This document shows, piece by piece, positions 1 to 6,986 of a DNA stretch of 45,387 nt; within the stretch, counting starts at the first letter, position 1, and the number at the start of each line of letters is the position of its first letter. The stretch spans positions 1 to 45,387 of the forward strand of contig NZ_LZSY01000078.1 in the NCBI RefSeq assembly GCF_001665625.1, read 5' to 3'. The translations under genes were made by a program, and so were the position numbers. The DNA comes from Mycolicibacterium peregrinum. GTDB lineage: Bacteria > Actinomycetota > Actinomycetes > Mycobacteriales > Mycobacteriaceae. The notes beneath the pieces were generated by a model. The model saw only the letters and a program-made list of their open reading frames with translations. It ran no database searches and was not told the DNA's origin.

Positions 1-53
1 GACACTCATGCCGGTCCCGGATTTCCGGGGGATATCCGATGTGCCCGACTGTT

Positions 54-322
54 AGCGACAATCCAGCGACAATCGCCACGGGGGCATCATGCGCCACCGC
101 AAGCTCATTGTCGCTGCGCGTTTTTGCCACTCCTGCATCTGAGAGCCCATGGGCCCCAGTAGTTCGTTGCCCACCTGTCAGCGACACTGTCGCTGATAGG
201 TGGGCAACCCGATTTCTGTTACACGCGAGGCTGGTTTGACCTGGAGTGGCGCATGTGTTGATCGTTGATGTGACCGCCGATGCTGACGATGTGTGTGAGG
301 CGATTGTCGCTGGATTGTCGCT
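54..322. repeat. 270-bp structure with 24-bp perfect inverted ends
   Basis: Bases 54-77 and 299-322 are perfect reverse complements over 24 bp. Each arm holds two AGCGACA heptamers 11 bp apart (AGCGACAATCC then AGCGACAATCG on the left). The midpoint of the pair is base 188, and an independent 39-bp palindrome is centred at 187, so the whole 54-322 interval is symmetric at its ends and middle. The intervening arms (78-167 and 207-298) are not obviously complementary. No target-site duplication is visible. It could be a MITE-like element, a protein-binding array or a recombination site; the function is unknown. Confidence 0.7.
168..206. repeat. 39-bp near-perfect palindrome
   Basis: Left arm TGCCCACCTGTCAGCGACA (168-186) and right arm TGTCGCTGATAGGTGGGCA (188-206) are reverse complements at 18 of 19 positions around a single central C. 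It could extrude as a cruciform or form a long RNA hairpin. It lies 195 bp beyond the mce1R stop, far for a terminator, and has no T-tract. Confidence 0.85.
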
Positions 323-400
323 CGTAGGCGGGCAGGTCGAACACTGGTTTCCCGGGCCGACACGCCGACGCGGACACACAGCCGGCCCGGCTCCGCGCCG

Positions 401-1144
401 TCAGTCCCACATCCCGATCTCGTTCAGCCGCGCGATCAGCCGCTGGGCGGCGTCGGTGAACTGGTTGGCGTTGAGCTCCACCGCGGCGTCCGCATCGCGC
501 CGGCGCAGCGCATCGATCAGGAGCCGGTGGTTCTCGACGGCTTCGGTGCCCCACTTCGGATCGGTCGAGTAGATCAGCGCGGGCAGGTACCGCGCGACGT
601 GCAGCAGGAACCAGGCCAGCTTGATCCGGCCGCTGGCGTGGTTGAAGGCCCGGTGGAAGGTGAACTCGGCTGACGAGATCGCCACGGGGTCCTGCTCCTT
701 GACCGCCGCGGCGAGGTCGGCGTTGAGCTGCTCCAACTCGTCGATCTGGGCCGCGGTGATGCGGGCTGTGGCGGTGGCGGCCAGCTTTCGCGCGATGGTG
801 GCCTGCAGCCAGAAGATGTCCTCGACGTCGGCGCGGGTCAGTGGCACCACGACGTGTCCGCGGTTCGGCTCCAACTGCACCATGCCCTCACCGCGGAGCG
901 TGCGCAGTGCCTCCCGCACCGGGGTGATGCTGACTCCTAGTGCCGCCGCGGTCTCGTCGAGCCGGATGAACGTCCCGGGGCGTAGTACGCCGGTCATGAT
1001 CTCGGCGCGCAGTTGGGCGGCAACCTCGTCGGAAAGTTGCTCGCGCCGCCCTCCGCGACGACGTTGCACGGCCGTTCTGGCAGGTGCATTCACGCGAATC
1101 CGGTCGCCTTTCTGGTGGGCTTGTCGCCGAGGCGCCGAGGCCAT
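401..1144 (-). CDS. mce1R: Mce1R, GntR/FadR-family regulator of the mce1 locus
   Basis: 247-residue GntR-family repressor of the FadR subgroup. A winged helix lies at about residues 34-100 (LSDEVAAQLRAEIMTGVLRPG, then TAAALGVSITPVREALRTLRGEGMV). An all-alpha FCD-type effector domain follows (FTFHRAFNHASGRIKLAWFLLHVARYLP). It is divergent from fadD5, the arrangement of Rv0165c/Rv0166 in M. tuberculosis, where Mce1R represses mce1; repression of the operon here is inferred from that. The start chosen is ATG at 1144. GTG at 1093 (reading VNAPARTAVQ) is a real alternative and would give 230 residues. The long open frame upstream of 1144 runs into fadD5 and is not used. Confidence 0.9.
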   Translation of the reverse strand: MASAPRRQAHQKGDRIRVNAPARTAVQRRRGGRREQLSDEVAAQLRAEIMTGVLRPGTFIRLDETAAALGVSITPVREALRTLRGEGMVQLEPNRGHVVVPLTRADVEDIFWLQATIARKLAATATARITAAQIDELEQLNADLAAAVKEQDPVAISSAEFTFHRAFNHASGRIKLAWFLLHVARYLPALIYSTDPKWGTEAVENHRLLIDALRRRDADAAVELNANQFTDAAQRLIARLNEIGMWD

Positions 1145-1164
1145 AGTGTGACCGGGGCAACCCC

Positions 1165-1185
1165 ATGTTTGATCAAATATAAAAT
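1165..1185 (+). promoter_or_regulatory. fadD5/mce1 promoter -10 and candidate Mce1R operator
   Basis: The 75-bp gap between the divergent starts holds the perfect palindrome TTTGATCAAA (1168-1177), extended imperfectly to 1165-1180. It abuts an AT-rich TAAAAT at 1180-1185 that fits a -10 for fadD5 with transcription starting near 1192. An operator overlapping the -10 of the regulated operon, next to a GntR gene, is the usual repressor arrangement. The -35 (near 1157) is poor. The link to Mce1R is inference. Confidence 0.6.
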
Positions 1186-1219
1186 TCGCGCAACTCAATA
1201 CCCATGGAGTACAGATCCG

Positions 1220-2809
1220 TTGACTGCCGAGCCGTTCCCCACTGAGCAGCCATACCTGGCCCGTCGTCAGAACTGGGCCAACCAACTGACCCGGCATGCC
1301 TTGATGCAGCCCGAAAAGACGGCCCTGCGCTTCCTGGGGCACACCACCACGTGGCGCGAGCTCGACCACCGGGTGACCAGGTTGGCCGGCGCCCTGAGCC
1401 GGCGCGGGATCGGTTTCGGCGACCGCGTGCTGATCCTGATGCTGAACCGCCCCGAGTTCATCGAGGCGATGCTGGCGGCCAACAAGCTCGGCGCGATCGC
1501 AGTGCCGGTGAACTTCCGGATGACCCCGCCCGAGGTGGCGTTCCTGGTCAGCGACTGCGAGGCCCGCGTCATCGTCACCGAGCCCGTGCTCGCCGGAGTC
1601 GCCACGGCGGTACGCGATCTCGATGCCACGCTGTCAACGGTCATCGTGGCCGACGCCCCCACAGAAGAAGGCGTCCTCGGCTACGAGGACCTGATCGCCG
1701 AAGACGGCCCGCCCGTCGAACCGGTCGACATCCCCAGCGATGCCCCGGCGCTCATCATGTACACCTCCGGCACCACCGGCCGGCCCAAGGGTGCGGTGCT
1801 GACGCACAACAACTTGGTCGGACAGGGCATGACCAACCTCTTCACCACCGGTGTCGACATCAACAACGACGTCGGCTTCATCGGAGTCCCGCTGTTCCAC
1901 ATCGCCGGTGTCGCCGGAAACGTGAACACAGGTCTGACCCTCGGCCTGCCGACGGTCATCTATCCGCTCGGCGCGTTCGACCCGGGTGCGTTGCTCGACG
2001 TACTCGCGGCAGAGAAGGTCACCGCGATCTTCCTGGTGCCCGCGCAGTGGCAGGCGGTTTGTGCCGAGCAGAAAGCCAATCCGCGCGACCTGTGCCTGCG
2101 GTCGCTGTCGTGGGGTGCTGCGCCGGCGTCGGACACGTTGCTACGCGCAATGGCCGAGACGTTCCCGGGCAGCCAGATCCTCGCTGCGTTCGGGCAGACC
2201 GAGATGTCACCGGTCACCTGCATGTTGTTGGCAGACGACGCAATTCGGAAGCTGGGCTCGGTCGGTCAGGTGATCCCCACCGTTTCGGCCCGCATCGTGG
2301 ACGAGAACATGAACGACGTCCCGGTCGGCGACGTCGGTGAGATCGTCTACCGCGCCCCGACTTTGATGGCGGGCTACTGGAACAACCCGAAGGCCACCGC
2401 CGAGGCGTTCGCCGGCGGCTGGTTCCACTCGGGCGATCTGGTGCGCCAGGACGCGGAGGGCTACATCTGGGTTGTCGACCGCAAGAAGGACATGATCATC
2501 TCCGGCGGCGAGAACATCTACTGCGCCGAGGTCGAGAACGTTCTGGCCGGTCATCCCGCCATCACCGAGGTCGCGGTGATCGGGCGCCACGACGAGAAGT
2601 GGGGCGAAGTTCCGGTTGCGGTGGCTGCTTTGAGTCGAGGCGATGCACTGAACCTCGGGGATCTCGACGGCTTCCTCACCGAGCGCCTGGCGCGCTACAA
2701 GCACCCGAAGGCGATCGAGATCGTCGACGCTTTGCCCCGCAACCCGTCGGGCAAGGTACTCAAGACCGAACTCCGGGAGCGGTTCGGTTCTCCGATCAAC
2801 GTCCAGTAG
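1220..2809 (+). CDS. fadD5: FadD5, fatty-acyl-CoA ligase
   Basis: 529-residue adenylate-forming enzyme that activates fatty acids to acyl-CoA through acyl-AMP, in the cytoplasm. Visible motifs are the P-loop YTSGTTGRPKG at about residue 181, the adenine-site GQTEMSP, the GYWNNPKATAEAFAGGWFHSGD core, DRKKDMIISGGENIY and the C-terminal catalytic-lysine motif PRNPSGKVLK. The start is TTG 1220, giving MTAEPFPTEQPYLARRQNW; this matches the family N-terminus and sits downstream of the -10. An in-frame GTG at 1148 would put the promoter and palindrome inside the gene. First gene of mce1; it probably activates fatty acids released from, or imported by, the Mce system. Confidence 0.93.
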   Translation: MTAEPFPTEQPYLARRQNWANQLTRHALMQPEKTALRFLGHTTTWRELDHRVTRLAGALSRRGIGFGDRVLILMLNRPEFIEAMLAANKLGAIAVPVNFRMTPPEVAFLVSDCEARVIVTEPVLAGVATAVRDLDATLSTVIVADAPTEEGVLGYEDLIAEDGPPVEPVDIPSDAPALIMYTSGTTGRPKGAVLTHNNLVGQGMTNLFTTGVDINNDVGFIGVPLFHIAGVAGNVNTGLTLGLPTVIYPLGAFDPGALLDVLAAEKVTAIFLVPAQWQAVCAEQKANPRDLCLRSLSWGAAPASDTLLRAMAETFPGSQILAAFGQTEMSPVTCMLLADDAIRKLGSVGQVIPTVSARIVDENMNDVPVGDVGEIVYRAPTLMAGYWNNPKATAEAFAGGWFHSGDLVRQDAEGYIWVVDRKKDMIISGGENIYCAEVENVLAGHPAITEVAVIGRHDEKWGEVPVAVAALSRGDALNLGDLDGFLTERLARYKHPKAIEIVDALPRNPSGKVLKTELRERFGSPINVQ

Positions 2810-2947
2810 CGGTTGACGTTTACGAAAGTAACTCCGCGTCAACGGGTTTCTGCAGGTCGCGGGGAAAGTTTGCTGTCTTTGCACGCCCTTGTTAACGGTT
2901 GATGGCACAATCCACCCGATGCAGTGCACGGCCCGGTTTCCATCGGG

Positions 2948-2983
2948 TACAGTCCGGTGGTCTCAATTACTACTCGTGAGTAG
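2948..2983 (+). promoter_or_regulatory. Candidate internal mce1 promoter and operator
   Basis: The 243-bp gap between fadD5 and yrbE1A is long for this operon. It contains a consensus -10 TACAGT (2948-2953) with a weak -35 (TGCACG, 2925-2930, 17-bp spacing). Just downstream of the expected start is the palindrome CTACTCGTGAGTAG (2970-2983; 6-bp perfect arms, 2-bp centre), typical of a TetR or GntR operator. An intergenic promoter at this point is known in the M. tuberculosis mce1 operon, as I recall it. The binding protein is unknown. I see no clear terminator for fadD5. Confidence 0.5.
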
Positions 2984-3052
2984 GGAGAGACGGATCACAC
3001 AAGCTGACAGGCGACGAGGAGGGGGCGTGCGACACGTCCAGGGGGCGCACCG

Positions 3053-3853
3053 GTGACGGCGCCCGCCGACGGGCTCGTCGGCTACGTACGTGGTCAATTG
3101 GAGAAGCCGCTGGCTATGGTCGGTGGCTTCTTCAAGATGACTGTGCTCACTGGAAAGGCCTTTCTCACACGGCCTTTCCAGTGGAAGGAATTCGTGCTTC
3201 AGAGCTGGTTCCTGATCCGCGTGGCATTCCTGCCAACGCTCGCGGTGTCGATCCCGCTGACCGTGCTCATCATCTTCACCCTCAACATCCTGTTGGCGGA
3301 GTTCGGTGCAGCCGATGTTTCAGGCGCGGGCGCGGCCCTCGGTGCGGTGACGCAGCTCGGTCCGCTGGTGACCGTGCTCGTGGTGGCCGGCGCCGGATCG
3401 ACCGCAATTTGCGCAGACCTCGGAGCCCGCACCGTGCGTGAAGAAATCGACGCGCTCGAGGTGCTCGGCATCGACCCGATCGAGCGGCTGGTCGTCCCGC
3501 GCGTGGTGGCCTCCACATTCGTGGCTTTCATGCTCAACGGTGCGGTCATCACCATCGGCCTCATCGGTGGCTTCTTCTTCGGCGTGTACGTCCAGAACGT
3601 GTCCGCCGGTGCGTACGTGTCCACCCTGACCCTGCTCACCGGATTCCCCGAGGTGATGATCTCGGTCATCAAGGCAACCTTGTTCGGCCTGATCGCCGGA
3701 CTCGTCGGCTGCTACCGGGGCCTGACGGTGGCCGGTGGCTCCAAGGGCGTCGGTACCGCGGTGAACGAGACCCTGGTGTTGTGCGTGGTGGCATTGTTCG
3801 CAGTCAACGTCGTGCTCACCACCATCGGTGTGCGGTTCGGAACAGGGCACTGA
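3053..3853 (+). CDS. yrbE1A: YrbE1A, Mce transporter permease
   Basis: 266-residue MlaE/YrbE-family integral membrane permease. Several hydrophobic segments are visible (VAFLPTLAVSIPLTVLIIFTLNI, LGPLVTVLVVAGAGSTAICADLGART, VASTFVAFMLNGAVITIGLIGGFFFG, VNETLVLCVVALFAVNVVLTTIGV). The family EExxALEVLGIDPI-type loop is present (REEIDALEVLGIDPIERLVVPR), the predicted contact to the ATPase Mkl/MceG, which is not encoded here. GTG start, preceded by a G-rich site about 8 nt upstream. Pairs with YrbE1B, one base after its stop codon. Confidence 0.95.
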   Translation: MTAPADGLVGYVRGQLEKPLAMVGGFFKMTVLTGKAFLTRPFQWKEFVLQSWFLIRVAFLPTLAVSIPLTVLIIFTLNILLAEFGAADVSGAGAALGAVTQLGPLVTVLVVAGAGSTAICADLGARTVREEIDALEVLGIDPIERLVVPRVVASTFVAFMLNGAVITIGLIGGFFFGVYVQNVSAGAYVSTLTLLTGFPEVMISVIKATLFGLIAGLVGCYRGLTVAGGSKGVGTAVNETLVLCVVALFAVNVVLTTIGVRFGTGH

Positions 3854-3854
3854 C

Positions 3855-4724
3855 ATGAGTACTGCAACAGTTCTTCGCTCCCGGTTCCCCCGGGCTTTCT
3901 CGCGGACCTCGGACATCGCGGGCACTCCGGCCCGGTTCCTCGACAGCATGGGCCACGTCGCGTGGTTCGTCGTCCAGGCCATCGGCTCCATCCCGCATGC
4001 GTTCCGGCACTACCGTCGTGAGGCCCTGCGCTTGGTCGCCGAGATCGGTATGGGTACCGGCGCCATGGCCGTCATCGGCGGCACCGTGGCCATCATCGGT
4101 TTCGTCACGCTGTCGGCCGGCTCCTTGATCGCCATTCAGGGCTTCGCATCCCTGGGCAATATCGGTGTCGAGGCCTTCACCGGCTTCTTCGCCGCGTTGG
4201 CAAACATCCGCGTCGTTGCCCCGGTGGTCACGGGTCAGGCCCTGGCTTCGACAGTCGGCGCCGGTGCCACCGCAGAGCTTGGTGCCATGCGGATCAGCGA
4301 AGAGGTCGATGCGCTGGAAGTCATGGGTATCAGGTCGATTTCGTACCTGGTGTCGACTCGCCTGATCGCCGGCTCGATCGTCATCATCCCGCTGTACGCC
4401 GGGGCGGTCCTGCTGTCCTTCCTGTCTGCGCAGTTCGTCACGACGGTCTTCTACTCGCAGTCAGTCGGTACGTATGAGCACTACTTCCATACGTTCCTAC
4501 GCGTCGACGACGTGATGTGGTCCTTCCTTCAGGTCATCGTCATGTCGATCGTGGTCATGTTGAACCACTGCTACTTCGGCTATTACGCCAGTGGCGGTGC
4601 CGTCGGTGTGGGTGAGGCAGTAGGGAGGTCGATGCGAACCTCGTTGATCGCAATCGTGTTGGTGGTCCTGTTGGCATCGTTGGCGCTCTACGGCACCGAC
4701 CCCAACTTCAACCTCACGGTGTAG
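3855..4724 (+). CDS. yrbE1B: YrbE1B, Mce transporter permease
   Basis: 289-residue second MlaE-type permease, the same length as I recall for M. tuberculosis YrbE1B. The conserved loop SEEVDALEVMGIRSISYLVSTRL is at about residues 149-171, flanked by hydrophobic segments (MAVIGGTVAIIGFVTLS, IAGSIVIIPLYAGAVLLSFL, TSLIAIVLVVLLASLALYG). The ATG at 3855 follows the yrbE1A stop by one base, so translation is probably coupled; the frame is open further upstream but that part overlaps yrbE1A. With YrbE1A it should form the inner-membrane channel of the importer. Confidence 0.95.
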   Translation: MSTATVLRSRFPRAFSRTSDIAGTPARFLDSMGHVAWFVVQAIGSIPHAFRHYRREALRLVAEIGMGTGAMAVIGGTVAIIGFVTLSAGSLIAIQGFASLGNIGVEAFTGFFAALANIRVVAPVVTGQALASTVGAGATAELGAMRISEEVDALEVMGIRSISYLVSTRLIAGSIVIIPLYAGAVLLSFLSAQFVTTVFYSQSVGTYEHYFHTFLRVDDVMWSFLQVIVMSIVVMLNHCYFGYYASGGAVGVGEAVGRSMRTSLIAIVLVVLLASLALYGTDPNFNLTV

Positions 4725-4728
4725 CGGC

Positions 4729-5958
4729 ATGACCCAGCCTGCAGTGCCGCACGCGCCCTTGAACAAGCCGAAGGTCCCGCCGTACAAGCTGGCCGGCTTG
4801 ATCCTCGCCCTCGTCACCATGGTGGTCTTCGCGTTGACGTGGATGCAGTTCCGCGGAACGTTCGAGAAGAAGACACAGCTGACCGTGCTGTCGGGTCGGG
4901 CCGGTCTGTCGATGGACCCGGGTTCGAAGGTCACCTTCAACGGGGTGCCCATCGGGCGACTGGCCTCGATCGACGTCGTCACCGTCGACAACAACCCCGA
5001 GGCGAAGCTGATCCTGGACGTCAAACCCCAGTATCTGAAGCTGATCCCGGAGAACGTGAGCGCAGAGTTGCGGGCCACCACGGTGTTCGGCAACAAGTAC
5101 ATCTCGTTCCTGTCGCCGCCGAACCCGTCGTCGGAGCGCTTGTCGCCCTCCACGCCGATCCGGGCGCAGGGTGTGACGACGGAGTTCAACACGCTGTTCG
5201 AAACGATCACCGCGATCTCCGAGCAGATCGACCCGATCAAGCTGAACCAGACGCTGACGGCGACCGCGCAGGCCCTCGACGGGCTGGGGGACAAGTTCGG
5301 CCAGTCGATCGTCAACGGCAACGACATCCTCTCGGATCTCAATCCGCGGATGCCCCAGATCCGTCGCGACATCGCCGGTCTGGCCGACCTCGGCGAGGTC
5401 TACGCCAACGCAGGACCGGACCTGTTCGACGGTCTGACCAACGCCGTCACCACCGCCCGCACCCTCAACGAGCAGCGCGGCAATCTGGACCAGGCGTTGG
5501 TGGCTGCGGTCGGTTTCGGCAACACCGGCGGCGACATCTTCGAGCGCGGCGGCCCGTACCTGGTCCGCGGCGCCCAGGACCTGTTGCCCACCTCGGCACT
5601 GCTCGACAAGTACAGCCCGGCGCTGTTCTGCACGATCCGCAACTACCACGACGCCGGCCCGAAACTCGCAGGCGCACTTGGTGGTAACGGCTACTCGCTG
5701 CAGACCCAGTCGCTGGTGATGGGCGTGGGCAACCCGTACGTCTATCCCGACAACCTGCCGCGGGTCAACGCCAAGGGCGGGCCCGAGGGCCGGCCCGGCT
5801 GCTGGCAGCCGATCACAAAGGACCTGTGGCCCATGCCGTACCTGGTGATGGACACCGGAGCATCGATCGCGCCGTACAACCACCTCGAGCTGGGGCAACC
5901 TCTCGTCGCCGAGTATGTGTGGGGACGCCAAGTGGGGGAGAACACGATCAACCCATGA
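4729..5958 (+). CDS. mce1A: Mce1A, MCE-family substrate-binding protein
   Basis: 409 residues. A short basic N-terminus and one signal-anchor helix (LAGLILALVTMVVFALTWM, about 22-40) precede an MCE/MlaD domain (about 44-120; TVLSGRAGLSMDPGSKVTFNGVPIGRL). A long helical, coiled region follows (about 145-260), then a C-terminal part with a Cys pair (ALFCTIRNY, GRPGCWQP). Known role: one of six subunits forming the periplasmic tunnel of the Mce1 fatty/mycolic acid importer. It is somewhat shorter than the M. tuberculosis protein (454 residues from memory). Starts 4 nt after yrbE1B and overlaps mce1B by ATGA. Confidence 0.94.
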   Translation: MTQPAVPHAPLNKPKVPPYKLAGLILALVTMVVFALTWMQFRGTFEKKTQLTVLSGRAGLSMDPGSKVTFNGVPIGRLASIDVVTVDNNPEAKLILDVKPQYLKLIPENVSAELRATTVFGNKYISFLSPPNPSSERLSPSTPIRAQGVTTEFNTLFETITAISEQIDPIKLNQTLTATAQALDGLGDKFGQSIVNGNDILSDLNPRMPQIRRDIAGLADLGEVYANAGPDLFDGLTNAVTTARTLNEQRGNLDQALVAAVGFGNTGGDIFERGGPYLVRGAQDLLPTSALLDKYSPALFCTIRNYHDAGPKLAGALGGNGYSLQTQSLVMGVGNPYVYPDNLPRVNAKGGPEGRPGCWQPITKDLWPMPYLVMDTGASIAPYNHLELGQPLVAEYVWGRQVGENTINP

Positions 5959-6986
5959 GCATCAAGGGCACGCTTATCAAGCTCGGCATCTTCTCACTGG
6001 TGCTGCTCACCTTCACTGCGATCATCTTCGTGGTCTTCGGCCAGATCCGGTTCAACCGGACCTCCGAGTACTCGGCGATCTTCAAGAACGTCAGCGGGTT
6101 GCGCACCGGGCAGTTCGTCCGGGCTTCCGGTGTCGAGGTCGGCAAGGTCTCGGCCGTGAAGCTGGTCAACGGTGGTCAGCAGGCCGAGGTCACGTTCAAC
6201 GTCGAGAAGTCGCTGCCGCTGTTCGAGGAGACCACGGCCGCGATCCGCTACCAGGACCTGATCGGTAACCGCTATCTGGAACTCAAGCGGGGCGAGAGCA
6301 ACACGAAGATCGCTCCCGGCAGCACCATTCCGCTGGAGCGCACCGAGCCGGCTCTGGACCTCGACGCGCTCGTCGGTGGCTTCCGTCCGCTGTTCCAGTC
6401 GCTGAGCCCGGAGAAGGTCAACACCATCTCCCAGTCGATCATCACGATCTTCCAGGGCCAGGGCGGCACCATCAACGACATCCTGGACCAGACCGCGCAG
6501 CTCACCCAGAGCATCGCCGACCGGGATCAGGCGATCGGCGAGGTGATCAAGAACCTGAACATCGTGCTGGACACCACCGTGGCGCATCAGCAGCAGTTCA
6601 ACGACACCCTGAAGAACTTCGAGACGCTGGTCACGGGGCTGAAGAACCGCGCCGATCCGATCGGAGCCTCGGTGGCCAACATCAGCAACGCGGCCGGTTC
6701 ACTGGCAGATCTGCTGGGGGACAACCGCCCGCTGCTCAAGGACACCATCGGTCAGCTCGAGGTCATCCAGCAGCCGCTGATCGACCAGAAGCAGCAGCTG
6801 AATGACATCCTGGTGCAGTTCCCCCAGGCGTTGAAGATCATCGGACGTGCCGGCGGTATCTACGGTGACTTCTTCAACTTCTATGCCTGCGACCTTTCGT
6901 TGAAGCTCAACGGGTTGCAGCCGGGCGGGCCCGTCCGAACCGTCAGACTCGCTTCACAGCCGTCGGGGAGGTGCACGCCGCGATGA
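5955..6986 (+). CDS. mce1B: Mce1B, MCE-family protein
   Basis: 343 residues. An N-terminal signal-anchor (TLIKLGIFSLVLLTFTAIIFVVFG), then the MCE domain (about 35-110; YSAIFKNVSGLRTGQFVRASGVEVGKVSAV), then a long alpha-helical stretch (Q/N/D-rich, about 150-300) and a short C-terminal tail with one Cys (FYACDLSLKLNG). Subunit of the Mce1 lipid tunnel. The ATG at 5955 overlaps the mce1A stop (ATGA); the open frame upstream of it is out-of-frame mce1A sequence. Confidence 0.94.
   Translation: MSIKGTLIKLGIFSLVLLTFTAIIFVVFGQIRFNRTSEYSAIFKNVSGLRTGQFVRASGVEVGKVSAVKLVNGGQQAEVTFNVEKSLPLFEETTAAIRYQDLIGNRYLELKRGESNTKIAPGSTIPLERTEPALDLDALVGGFRPLFQSLSPEKVNTISQSIITIFQGQGGTINDILDQTAQLTQSIADRDQAIGEVIKNLNIVLDTTVAHQQQFNDTLKNFETLVTGLKNRADPIGASVANISNAAGSLADLLGDNRPLLKDTIGQLEVIQQPLIDQKQQLNDILVQFPQALKIIGRAGGIYGDFFNFYACDLSLKLNGLQPGGPVRTVRLASQPSGRCTPR

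Larger units (their letters stand above)
1..400. other. Non-coding region left of mce1R
   Basis: No open frame here has a start, ribosome site and composition that I would defend as a gene. The stretch is downstream of mce1R, which reads leftward and stops at 401. What it does hold is repeated structure: seven copies of the heptamer AGCGACA (either strand), at 54, 65, 109, 180, 188, 305 and 316, arranged as the inverted repeats described separately. Confidence 0.6.

Noticed and set aside
39..572. Several short open frames on both strands in the left 570 bp
   Set aside because: Low-complexity, Arg/Pro/Ser-rich translations with no ribosome site; they run through the inverted repeats and mce1R. 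GC-rich DNA gives such frames by chance.
1013..1219. Longer fadD5 starting at or before GTG 1148
   Set aside because: It would include the -10 and the TTTGATCAAA palindrome in coding sequence and overlap mce1R; the added residues do not resemble FadD5.
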